A stretch of DNA of 64,000 bases, taken from Hippasteria phrygiana (lineage: Eukaryota; Echinodermata; Asteroidea; Valvatida; Goniasteridae). Where the stretch lies: the NCBI GenBank assembly GCA_037893225.1, contig JAZGUH010000143.1, forward strand, positions 1,116,001 through 1,180,000, read 5' to 3'. The notes below the pieces were generated by a model that saw only the letters and a list, made by a program, of their open reading frames with translations, did not search any database and was not told where the DNA came from. How positions within the stretch are numbered: the stretch's first letter is position 1; each line of letters opens with the position of its first letter. Positions 50,966 through 62,599 of the stretch are shown piece after piece. The position numbers were made by a program, and so were the translations under genes.

Positions 50966-52800
50966 GTAAGATTAATTTTCTCAGAGGAACTCTTTATCTT
51001 AGAGGAATTATGAGCATACAACGCAGTTGACTCGGTTCTCTCGGCTCCCTCCCCCAAAACCCCACAACAAAATTAAATTGGACAGAAATAGACTTGGTAA
51101 TTGAATTAAATCTGTTTGGGTGAACGAGGAAAATTTTACGTGATTCGCATTCCGAAATACAACTGGCGCTTTACCACTGGGCTACGTCGCCCTGTGTTGG
51201 CGGTCTTCCAAAATGTGAAATAACCAACGAACACGCTCCAATTATACAATCTAGGAAGCGGTAGTGTAAGGATCACTCAATGATCAGACATGTCACATTT
51301 CAGATAAATCGTTAGACAAGACGTCGTAATAGTGTTCATTCGTTTTGAACGTACACAGGACTGCCATTTACGTCTCAGCCAATGAAATGCCTTGCTTATA
51401 ACGCTCCTCCCACTGTTACTGCCCACCGTGACCGTCCACTGCCTTACTTCTTATTATTTAAAATGTGACCGTCCACTACCGTGACCGTCCCACTGCCTTA
51501 CTTTTATTATTCAAATTGCACAGTGCTTGTATTAATTATAGTAACAGCGCAAGGAGTTTCAACTTGTCCATCGGTACACAAATCAGAATAACAAACGAGA
51601 ATTCGACTCGGCAGCCTCTGAAATGGGGTTATGTACTGTATTTTTCCTATATACTGGACGTAATATTAATCCGTGGGACGAGAGGCCGAAAGTGCTTTAG
51701 TTTTGGAGATACGCGATCGGGTGTGCAGAAGTTTATAAAAATTTCACAGTTCTATAAATTATGACGTACTTAATCGAATAAACTGTGTTTCCACATCCAC
51801 AAATTGTTTGGAAATGAGAAAATCTACGACAAAAACGCGCCCGAATTCTGCATGAGTAAAAAGTAAGAAATAGCTCCCTTTATTAACAAAATACAGGTGC
51901 GCCTGTCTAAAGCCTTGTTTCCATATCGACGTAAACGCAGAGAGCAACATAAACAGCACCCAAACTACAGCGCAGACATATGGAAACATTTTCTCCGTAA
52001 ACTTCGCGGGAAACACAGAAGGACGTTAACTATCTCGCAGACGATCGGCAAAAGTTGAATTTATCGCCGATCGTCTGCGTATTCCTACTGTTTGCCCGCC
52101 GATCGTTTCGGTGAATGGGAACACATTTCCGTCACAAAATCAATCCCATAATGCCATGCAGAGTACCCGATAATTCCGATTGGATTGGATTGGATTCTGC
52201 ACTTGAATAAAAATGATTTGTTGAGCGCCGCCATATTGGACATTTAGCTAGCAAGCTGCATGGACGCAATATCATTACGTCGCGTATCGGATCAAACGCA
52301 GCACCCTCCAGACGTCGCAGCACGCCCCGCTTACGACGGTTCCGCGTACTGTCTGCGCAGTCTGTGAAGGCGCAACGGCGATATGGAAACTAGGCTTTAC
52401 TGAACGTTTCTTATGTTACATTTTAGCCTTTCTTTTTGTTAAACCAATGTGAATTTACCTTCATTTATGAAAAATGTATCGATTTGTAAAACCCATGGCC
52501 TACAGAAAACTGTCGATTCTTTAATCCAAGACTTACGGTAACACTGTTCAGCTGGGTTTGAGTGTCCCACAAAAACTATAAATCAAACCAGGTAATAGCT
52601 ATTCTGTGACTAAATTTACTGTTGAATTTTCTTTATATAATATCACGTTATCGGTGATGCAAACGTTAAAAAACTATAGAGATAGCTGATGGATAACTGA
52701 TCATAAAATTCCTGAAATGGGTCAGTTCTCATAATTTAATTCAATTTAACTTAAATTTTGATTAAACTTTGTAAAACCGATTTGGAAAAATCAATAACAA
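50966..52800. repeat. Intronic, with dispersed repeat shared with 61.4 kb
   Basis: 51330-51608 (GTGTTCATTCGTTTTGAACG, CCAATGAAATGCCTTGCTTA, CTCGGCAGCC) matches 61418-61660 closely. Near 51410-51490 the GTGACCGTCCACT unit is locally duplicated. A tRNA-like remnant (GCGCTTTACCACTGGGCTAC) lies at about 51168. No exon recognised. Confidence 0.55.
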
Positions 52801-54320
52801 TTACAAAACAGACTGTTTCTGTAACATTATTTTATTCCAACTTCAACCAAAAGAAATACATAGTAATTGCAGATCCTTGGTGAAATTTGACATTGAGCAG
52901 AGTTTGTTCATGCTCATTTTTATGCATTTGTTCATGTTCATTTACTAGTTCATAGTTATTTAAGAAAAGATGAAAGTCCCTATTAAAAACATTTCACAAA
53001 GAAACTAAATGTTATCCTTACCATTTTTCTATGGACAAAAAAGTAGCTTTTCATTTACTTTAGCCAATTTCACTCGGTTTGTAAATTCATGTATTCCAAA
53101 TTAAATAACAGAAACACCTCAAACAGAAAAGCTTTTAGTATAAGACAAGATTACAAAATGTATTTCACGTGTGCAGGCATACCACTATAGAATAATAGAA
53201 AAATAAATTGGTTCAAAACCGTCTTGCAGTTGTTACTTGAAGGCTGAAATCATAAAATATTGACAAAGGTTATTGCTACACCTTCAAACACTCCCAGTTC
53301 GGCAATTCGATTTTCAATCTCCATTGAAAATTCATACGTTCTCAATACCAGTGTGTAAAACATGTTCACAGACATAAATGAACCTGACCCTGCCAATGTA
53401 ATTGTCATTTACTTAGTGGAACTATGTGAATTACAGTCTGTGTATGACTGTCAAATACATGTACAAAGAAATACATAAAATACGGTTAGGAAAATGCACT
53501 TACACACTTCTGAACACTTCAATTTGGGATTAGACAGTGTACACTATTGAAATACATGTATGTCTGAAGTTGGACTGTAAGTTCACTCTATTCTGTTGAC
53601 ATACAGATTGAATAATTTACTAAAAATAATTCCATTCATTTACTGTAAAAGACATTTAAAAATAGTTGTCTACACCAAGTTGAATTGTTCTTATAATTTA
53701 CAATATACATCTGTACAGGAGTCATGCACTATCCAAGAATGAACAAGGAATGAGATTTGGCTATAAATACAAAAAAAGGTACATGTACAGTACAAAATAA
53801 TGATAAAGTTTCATACATGTAACATATTCCTGTACATAAGCAATGGGCACAGTCTTATTAGATTGTCATTGTACTTTTACAATTATTGAACCTTATTTGC
53901 CTTGTGATCGGGAATACACGCACTTGTCATGAACATAATTTCAGTAAAGGAGCAAGATGATTTTAAAAATACAAATGATATTGACTTTTAGTATGGGAGA
54001 CCTAATTACAATTTACTTTCTTTCAAACTTCTTGCTACACGTCATTTCTTTGGACCATAGCATAAGGAAGCCATCTACCATTGTGATTTTTTTTACAATA
54101 ACAAAATGTAAAGATCTTTACAAAATATGCATTGTGCATATTTTATGCCTGTGAAATTATTAAAATTGAAAATAACCCAAATATAGGACCTCAAACTTGA
54201 TAATGCCTAGTTTATTAGTCATATATGTAGGGCATAATGTACCACAATTGGCATGAGCAATTATGTTACCACTATATTTGGTATGTATATAATATCACAG
54301 ACTTGCTCACTGCATAGAAA
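52801..54320. other. AT-rich, repeat-poor stretch, unassigned
   Basis: No coding frame. Minus-strand AATAAA occurs near 52833, and the stretch lacks the poly-G tracts and foldbacks common elsewhere. It could be a long 3' untranslated region of a minus-strand transcript, but no coding exon supports this. Confidence 0.25.
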
Positions 54321-56385
54321 AATGAACTCGGTAGACCGCCGGCTAACGTGACGTGCCACATGTTCTGGTGATAAACTCCCTTGCAATTGCTTGGCTTGCG
54401 GTCCTTTTGTGAAGGCCCTCTAGATGCGCGGTATATTCCAGGCAACGTGACCAGCTGTGCTCCCTGAATAACTGCACTTCAACTTTTCCAGTTGGAAAAT
54501 TCATGAGATACTAAACTTGTCTGCTTCTGCCGACACCATGTTGTTTTTCTCGTCAACAGTATATAAAACCCGTGCGATTTGATTGGTTCTTTCGAGGCAC
54601 CACACAAACCTTGCATATCATTGGTTGATTTTCATCCTCTCTCGATGTCATATTAGTCTTACAAATAATGACTTCGTCCTCGAATTTGATGTTAATAAAA
54701 ACATTATTTGCGATGTTCCAAACAACACAAGAATGTGGGAACAAGGTTTGTTTGCAGTTTCTATTTTTTATCAATGAAACAAGAAATATTAGAAAACCTT
54801 CTGCACACACGATAGCGTGATAAGCGGATAAAAGCTTCGTCCTACGGACTACATGACTTGATAAAGGAATGCATTTGAAATTCTACATGGGGTCACTTAA
54901 GTGCACTCTCATATTTAAATTTTGCAAAAATGTTTGTCTACCATTTAGTAACCGATAAAAGTAAATACAAAACAATCTGACATATATACTTTCTTTGCAA
55001 TTGTATTTCTTTAAACACCGCCAAAAATGAAACAAATCAAAATAAAGAATTGTTATCAACAATATCACATATGTTATAAATAAATAATCATAAATGTTGT
55101 CTTTGATAAAGGTCTTATTTAAGACCAGAACGGAGGCCAGCAAATGATTTGTTTAGTACATTTTGGGTCAATCCAAATAGTAGTTTAGATGTACTGGTTT
55201 GGGGTGGAGGGGGTATGGGTGGGAGTGGGGTGGGTGGGGTAGGGTGTGTGTCAGGGTGGGGTGGGGTCTGGGTGGGGTTTTTGCGTTGGGTGGGGGTTGA
55301 TGTCAGCATTTTCAATGACGTGGTTAACCACAAGGGCTTAACGAGGTCCATGGAGGCGATATGCATTCAGACAAGTGCCCTCTCCTCACATTGATGTTCA
55401 TCCTAGAATTTATCAGCCGAGCGTGTCCCATTTCGTGCCCCACTTTAATCTGTCTACCGGAGTGACAGTACTTAATGTTGGCTTTTATTTATTGATGTAT
55501 TTCCAAATGTCGTGCTGTTCTTAATACTGAAAATACCCCACGCAAACCTTTGTACAGCTTACGTACTGTTTTAATTCTACACTGCCATAGTCTACCTTTA
55601 TTAACCCTAACATTTCCTTGCGTTCCAAATGCACTGTTTTCTTATGAAAATTGTACCCTACTTATAAGCCTTTAAAATCCCACGTAGTTTCTATTTTAAA
55701 TCTAAGTATTGACCGTACCCCGCCTTATCCTTATTATTCCCTTGTATTCAAAATTTAAGGTCAGGTCAGGTCAGGTAATCTACTATAATACTGGTAACCT
55801 GTGATCTGCTGCTGGTAACCTGTAAACCAGTACTACCTGTTGCAGGGTCAGGTAGTCGGCGACCGTCTCCCCCACTGGTCTCCTCATGGAGCTAGTGAGG
55901 ATGGTCGATGTACACCCTGGTGGAACTAAATATAAAATCCATCTTTAAGGGCGTATGAGCTCATTGTTGAGCCATTGGCCATCCAGCAACAATTATCCAA
56001 GCTTTGGGTCAAATTAATGATGCTGATCATGTCATCGGTAGGGCGGATGAGGATCCCAAAGGCCATCTTTTTACGGTGTTAATAGGATAGTCCTCATAGG
56101 CGGATCTAGCCTTTCATTTAGGGAGAGGTTGTACCCGCCTATACCGGTACAATGTACAGTGTATGGACCAGCGGTATACCCACTGGTAACAAGGATGTGG
56201 TTTAGCAATGCTTATCACAACTTTGCTCAGCAGCTTAAGGGGAAAGGGGTGGGATTGCAACCCCACCCCCCCCCCCCCCCCCAGATCTGCCCCTGGCCCG
56301 AGACTTATAGGCGGATGAGAGTCTTATGGTTCTCCAACGCCAAATACATATCCCAACGGCCAATGGACAACTACTGATAAGAGCT
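54321..56385. other. Non-coding, with repeat shared with 61.7-62.3 kb
   Basis: 55300-55750 (GCATTTTCAATGACGTG, AACGAGGTCCATGGAG, GCGTGTCCCATTTCGTGCCC) matches 61676-62310. A GGGTGGGGT-rich block lies at 55197-55290, AGGTC pentamers at 55759-55777 and a poly-C run at 56266-56281. No gene. Confidence 0.5.
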
Positions 56386-57102
56386 GCGACCACCAATAGT
56401 ATTCAGCAATTGAAAGATTTAATGATGGCGACATTTTATGACACCAGGGTTAGAGTCCCTGCCCATATCCCTGCTGATGAAGCCAATTCACTTTGTGAAT
56501 TACATGACGCTGCTGCCTCAAATTCAACTGGAAGGGTATCGACTGATGGTGAATTTAGCAAGGAAAATAGTTTAATGAAATGTAAGATAACCATAAACAT
56601 AGCAACCATGAATACAAGAACACTGAGAAGTCCACACAAACAAGTGGAACTTTGTGCGTTAGCAAGAAAATATAGGTAAGATGTAACTGGTATTCAGGAA
56701 CATAGAATTGTTCACAGCGAAGGTAATCAGCTACAGTATGAGAATCTCCCAGATGTTTATCAGCTAATAACGGTATCTGCGTGGCGAAACAGTATGGGAG
56801 CAGCAATAGGTGGCGTTCTCCTCAGTCCTTCTGCCAGTAATGCCATGTTTTCTGTAAAATACATCATAGCAAAAATACCACATTTCACTCCAATACATGT
56901 ACAACATTTCAGAAGAGGAGTTCAAAACTGTGGACATGCGAACTACCAAGTGGGTATAGAGCTCAGTTGGACTATATTTTTGTGAGAAGAAAATTGATAA
57001 ATAGTGTGATGAATACTGAAGCATATAATTCATTTGCGAGCATTGGATCCGACCACAGGATATTAACAGCATGTATCAGATACAGCTTAAAGGAAACATG
57101 AT
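56386..57102 (+). pseudogene. Non-LTR retrotransposon endonuclease part, decayed
   Basis: In shifting frames the translation shows MNTRTLRSPHKQVELCALAR, an IQEHRIVH segment (catalytic-glutamate region of APE-type endonucleases) and, near the end, GSDHR, the terminal catalytic histidine motif. Several stops and frameshifts interrupt it. It is followed after the THAP-bearing insert by the reverse transcriptase part of what looks like the same element. Confidence 0.7.
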
Positions 57103-57272
57103 TTAGGATGTATATTGCATTATTCCTGCTTAAAACAATAAAGTATTATCTTGACAATGATATTTTGTGTCCAGAGACAATTATTTCCCAGATTAAATAT
57201 GAGAAAACAATTTTTGAAAATGTTTGTCCAAGCTACTCCGCCCCCTGAGTGGGACCGCATTAACATAAGTGT

Positions 57273-57776
57273 GTGACGTAGATCGAGGCACATAGTGTTT
57301 TTCGGCCATGCCGACAAGGTGTGTGGCTGCTGGGTGCAGCAAAACAACGACGGATGGAGTAAGCCTTCATTTATTTCCAACTGATGCGAAATATCGGAGA
57401 ATTTGGAGGGCGAAAGTGAAGGTGACAAGAGCAAAGTTGTCCGGCCCCAGCAGCTTTTCAGCGTTATGTAGCGACCACTTTGAGCCGTCGTGTTTCGATA
57501 CTGGTGTTTTCAAATCCTTTGGGATGACCATTAAAAATATGCTCAAGTCTACTGCCATCCCAACAAAGTTCCCAGATGTGAGTAAGATATAGGCGAAAGC
57601 AGTTAAACGGCCCATTCCCCGAGGAGCCTTCGCTAAAAGGGAGAAAATCAGGGTAAGTTCGATGTTAGTTGTTGTTGCAACTTACGAAATTGCACGTGTA
57701 GACCTAGTGTGTGTATACGGGCCGGGTCCAGACTATCGAGTCGATCCATGAATTCCGGTGCCTCGGTCTACGTCAC
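57273..57776. repeat. 19-bp inverted repeats flanking the THAP exon
   Basis: GTGACGTAGATCGAGGCAC (57273-57291) and its inverse (57758-57776) differ at one base and enclose 466 bp holding the THAP exon. Both include a TGACGTA/TACGTCA core. They could be transposon TIR remnants or a regulatory palindrome. Confidence 0.6.
57308..57577 (+). CDS. THAP zinc-finger domain exon
   Basis: 90 codons from MPTRC. It shows the full C2CH THAP pattern: C5-x4-C10, W33, C54-x2-H57, and a C-terminal AIPTKFP (the AVPTIF-type box). THAP domains bind DNA and occur in host regulators and at the N-terminus of P-type transposases. The coding run reaches a stop at 57592, but a consensus donor GAT|GTGAGT at 57578 right after the domain suggests splicing to further exons not seen. 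It lies between two halves of a non-LTR retrotransposon, so transposon origin is likely. Confidence 0.8.
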
Positions 57777-57869
57777 GAACAGCGCCCTCAATTTGAGTCT
57801 CAACAAATTTCAAAAAGGGGGGGTCAGTTTTTGAGCGGCAAATAATCACACTAAAACTTCACTTGAACC

Positions 57870-60150
57870 AGTTTGGCTTTTAATTCACATTTAATACATA
57901 TAAATGAATTTATTTATGAAATAAAATGTGATCCGGTCAATTTGAGAAGCATGTTTCCTTTAAGAGCAAACAGCCAGTCACTTTCGAGGAAAGCTAAATT
58001 TGACTGGAACAAATTGAAAACTGATTCTGATCTACATAATAGATACACAGGTGAGATCAGGAATAGATATGCATTACTTTAAAAATTATGATAATGATGA
58101 CCAATCTCATAAGTACAGCTGCTTGATTCAGGCCAACAAAGAAACTGCAGAGAAAGTAATGCCAAAACTCCCGAAGAAACAGCTTAAGGCATTATGCTAC
58201 GACGCCAGAGTTGAAGAGGTAAGACAACATCTCAAGAAAGTCTACAAAAGACATGTTAAAGATAACACCAAAGATTCACATCTTGAATATGAACAATGCA
58301 AAGGGAAACTTGACAATGCATATAATGCAGAAAATGAGGAATATCTTGAAAGCACACTGAAAGAGTTTGAGGAGGCCAACCTGAACCAAAAACACCAACT
58401 ATAGCTTGGAGCATTATCAATAGGCATTGGAAGGAAACAATCAAGAGAAGGCAGACTTAGGGGTAATACCAAAGAGGAAAGGCTAGGCAGCTGCTATAAT
58501 CCTTTCAAAAACCTTATTGGAGATCCTCCTGATGTAGTGCTTGAGGATGAGAGATTCCAAAGGTATTTGACCAACCACCCACTCGAACAGATGCCTTTGA
58601 CTATGAGAAAGCTAAGAGGGCTGTTAAAGAAGATAGAATTTTTGGAGAAGATGGTATTCCACCAGAAGTCATTAAACTGAGGTGTAAGATAGACGATATC
58701 ATTCTAGAATTCTGCAATCAAGCTCTTATAAACATAATTTGATCCCAGTGCCTAAGAGTGGGGATTTAAGCATCACTTCAAATTACAGATGGATCAGTCT
58801 GAGCTCAATTGTAGTTAAAACCTACAATAGGATGCTACTGAACAGGATAAGACCACATCTGGATGATAAACTCTGGCCCAACCAAAGTTTATACAGGGAA
58901 AGTATAATGAGCAAATTCTTGCTCTTTTAAGATTAATAGAGGACATCAGTGAAAAGAACCTCTCTGCAGTGATAACATTTATAGACTTCAAAAAAGCATT
59001 CGACACCATCCATAGGGGAAAGATGATTCAAAGTCGTATGGCATCCCAGACATTTGCACATGCAATACAAGACGCATACAAAGACACAAAAGCCAAGGTC
59101 ACTATACTTCAGATGGAGAGACAGATGAATTTAACATCTATGCTGGAGTATTGCAAGGAGATACCCTAGCTTCTCACCTCAATATCGCTATTCCCGACTA
59201 CTGCCTAAGATTTCTCTTAATGTAAAAGAGTAAAAAACTCACTCTCCAAAAGAGTGAATCTCTTATAAAACTTTCCACTCTTTCGAGGAGCCATATAAGG
59301 GACCAGTCTAAAAAAGAGTTGTCCCTTATATGGCTATCGAGGGAAGAGAAAAGGATCTTAGATTTACAATAAACTCCAGACGAAGCCGGCGAGTGGGTCC
59401 TTTAAACAATACGGACCTTGATTTCGCAGACGACATTGCGCTTCTTTCTGATACAGCCTCACAAGCACAAGAGCTACTATGTGGAATATGCTGCCCTTCG
59501 TGTTGGTTTGCGTAATTATGAATGCAAAGAAAACGAAATGTATGTCATACAACCAACCAGCACAGAAAAAGATTAGAACCCACGATGGAAGCTATCTGGA
59601 GGAAGTAAATGACCTCAAATATCTGGGGTCATGGGTCCAGAATACTGAGAAGGATATAAAGATAAGGAAGGCCACAGCATATGGAAGTCTAAACTGCACA
59701 GAAACACCAAGGTCAAACTGTTCCAATTAAGCTACAGTGGTGAGCATCCTGCTTTATGGGTCAGAGACATGGACCATTACAAAGAAGATAGGTAAAGATT
59801 TGGATGGCTGCTACTCCAGAATGCTTAGGACAGCCCTTGATGTTAATTGGAAAGCAAATATAACCAATAAAGGACTGAATGGGGACCTTCCAAAGATAAC
59901 CTCAAAAATTACCAGAAGAAGATTGCAATTTGCTGGACACTGAAAGAGAAGTGGCAGGAGAGTCATGTCAGGGCTGGTTACCTGGAGACCAACCAAGGGA
60001 AAGGAGGCTGTGGGAAGACCAGCGACAACATATGTAGACTTGCTACAACAGGACACATATTTTACAACTAGAGAGATTGAGACATGTGTGATAGGAATGT
60101 GGAGGCCATCATTTCATGAAGTCTGTCAGATGACGCCGGAGTGAGTGAGT
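57870..60150 (+). pseudogene. Non-LTR retrotransposon RT part, decayed
   Basis: Fragmented frames give a linker (SLSRKAKFDWNKLKTDSDL), RT motifs (IPVPKSGDLS and NYRWISLSS near 58740-58800; TFIDFKKAFDTIHRGKM near 58975; DFADDIALLSD at 59420-59450, the catalytic DD box) and a C-terminal tail (LLYGSETWT, RRRLQFAGH, GRPATTYVDLLQQDTY). It ends with a (GAGT)n tract near 60140. Frameshifts, stops and a palindromic ~120-bp insertion (about 59215-59335) show that it is dead. Clade not fixed. Confidence 0.8.
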
Positions 60151-61417
60151 GAGTGATTAAAAAATCTAAAGACTGACGGTATTTTACGTATAAGCTTTTC
60201 AAATCCTACGTACTATTTCTGTTGTAAATCTAAGTCTGTACCGCGTCTTATCCTTATTAATTTCTTGCGTTCAAAATGCCTTGTTATTCTAAAGCTGACA
60301 GTGTCTTACGTTTACAAAAAAAAATTAAAACATAGGCTTTGTTTATGAGCGTATGAATTAGTTGCTGCTCAAATTGTGATTATCACAGATAACTTTATAT
60401 TTACAAGTTTTATGTAACAAGGCATTTGGAACACAAGGAACTTTAAGTTGATAATTAGGCTCAGGCAGGGTACGGTCACTACTTAGACCCAAAATGTACT
60501 AAACAAAATTAGCTGGCATCCGTTTCGGTCTTAAGTAAGACCTTCATCAAAGACATCATTTTAAATGATTTATTCGTAATACATGTGATATTGTTGACAA
60601 AATATTTTGGCGGAGATTAAATAAACAGAATTCCGACAACAGTATACATGTAGGGTAGATTAAAGGGACACATTGCCTTCAAATGTCATGAAAGTTTGCT
60701 GTTTGGAAATGTTCCTTATCTTTAAAAAAAACACTTATAATGTGTTGTAATTAGTGAGTAGTGATTATAAAACAAAAAATTGGCCTCTGACTCCCGACAT
60801 CTGACCCGCGAAACATAGACTTATTTCTAGTAGTAAATACCACCGTCTAAATAATGCGCAAAATACGCTGTAAGAGTCTTTAGGCTGGCGCCGCAGCCAG
60901 TGGACTTGTAAACCTATCAGATGATCGCCAGGTACCATTCTCTATACCTCACAACACATATCGCCACTGCTGCGCGCCGTGCCACAGTACATAAAATGGA
61001 TCAACATAATGTACTTCAACCAGCTGCGACTGGAAATACGACTGGTGAACATGGTCCGCCATTTTGTGGAGTCAAAAATGTGGTTCTACAAATTGGCGGA
61101 CTGTTATTTGTCACGAAATTAAACAAAAACCACGCAATTTGAAGGGATAGTTATGTGAATCTTTATATTCTACTCTTAAAAAAGCTTCCCAACCATATCC
61201 ATTTCAGTTTTATAGCCCAAATCGCAAAATCCAAAGCAATGTGTCCCTTTAATTTGTATTTACTTTTATTCGTATGAAAATGGTAGATAAATTATTTTGA
61301 AAAATTTGAACATGAGATTGAGTAGTCCATTATAATTACCCCTAGGTTACGTTTCATATGCATTCTAGGCCATGTAAGTTAAAAACGAATGAGCGCTACT
61401 GGGTTTATGCCTTTTAA
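60151..61417. other. Non-coding, diffuse repeats
   Basis: 60170-60300 (ACTGACGGTATTTTACGTAT and TAAGTCTGTACC) is related to 55560-55740 and 62320-62410. No gene recognised; the 73-codon frame at 60921 lacks supporting features. Confidence 0.35.
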
Positions 61418-62420
61418 TAGTGTTCATTCGTTTTGAACGTACACAGGACGGTCATTTACGTCTCAACCAATGAAATGTCTTGCTTTATAACGCTCCGCCC
61501 ACTGTTACTGCCCACCGTACTGTGACCGTCCACTGCCTTACTTTTATTATTCAAATTGCACAGTGCTTGTATTAATTATAATAACAGGGCAAGAAGTTTC
61601 AACTCGTCCATCGGTACAAAAATCAGAATAACAAAAGAGAATTCTACTCGGTCGCGGCTGGAACAATGAAATGGAGTCGGCATTTTCAATGACGTGTTAA
61701 CCACATACACAAGGGCCCAACGAGGTCCATGGAGACGATAAGGATTCAGAACAATTGCCCTCTCTTCAGAGGCGCCGGAACACTTGAAAGTGGGAAGGCC
61801 AAAGCAGCGCCGGTCGGCTGCTGTTTTTTCTGTTTTTCTGCCAAAAGTGTGAGGGGCATTTCCCCCAAGTAGAAAAAGTGGGGTCGGTGAACAATGGCCC
61901 CCTGCCCCCCCCCCCCCCTCCCTGTTCCGCCGCCAGTGCCTCTCCTCGCCATTGATGCTCATCCTCACATTTATCTTCTGAGCGTGTCCCATTTCGTGCC
62001 CCACTTTAGTCTGTCTACCAGAGTGACAGTACTTAATGTTTGCTTTTATTTATTTATGTATTTCCCAATGTCGTGCTGTTCTGAATACTGAAAATACCCT
62101 TTACAAGCCTCTGTAAAGCTTACATACTGTTTTAATTCTATACCGGCCATAGTCTACCTTAATTAATCCTAACATATCCTTGCTTTCCAAATACATTGTT
62201 TTTATGAATTATGTTACCCTACGTATAAGCCTTTAAAATCCTGCGTAGTTTATATTGTAAAGATAACTAGTAATCGTACCCCACCTTAGCATTATTATTC
62301 CCTTACATTCCAAATTCTAAAGACTGACGGTGCCCTACGAACAACCCTTTCAAATCCTACGTCCTGTTTCAATTGTAAGTCTAAGTAGTGACCGAACCCC
62401 GCCTTATCCTTATTGGCTTT
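61418..62420. repeat. Dispersed repeat, second copy
   Basis: Contiguous here, the sequence corresponds to 51330-51608 followed by 55300-55750, indicating one repeat ~0.9 kb or longer whose first copy is split. A poly-C tract (61905-61919) and a C-rich insertion interrupt it. Confidence 0.6.
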
Positions 62421-62599
62421 TCCGAAATCCTTCGGAAAAGGCTTTGTTTTTGTTCTGATTTTTTTTTTTTTTCTTCTTTTAGTTCTGACCAAAATCCCAT
62501 AGACTTTGTACACGAATTTTGTCGGCGGCACTTTAGGTCTTAAAAAACGTCAGAACCTAACCAAACTTACATCAAACATAGACCCTAAGCTGAAATTGT

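Noticed and set aside
56129..56377. 82-codon proline-rich ORF
   Set aside because: Created by a poly-C tract in repeat sequence, without other support.
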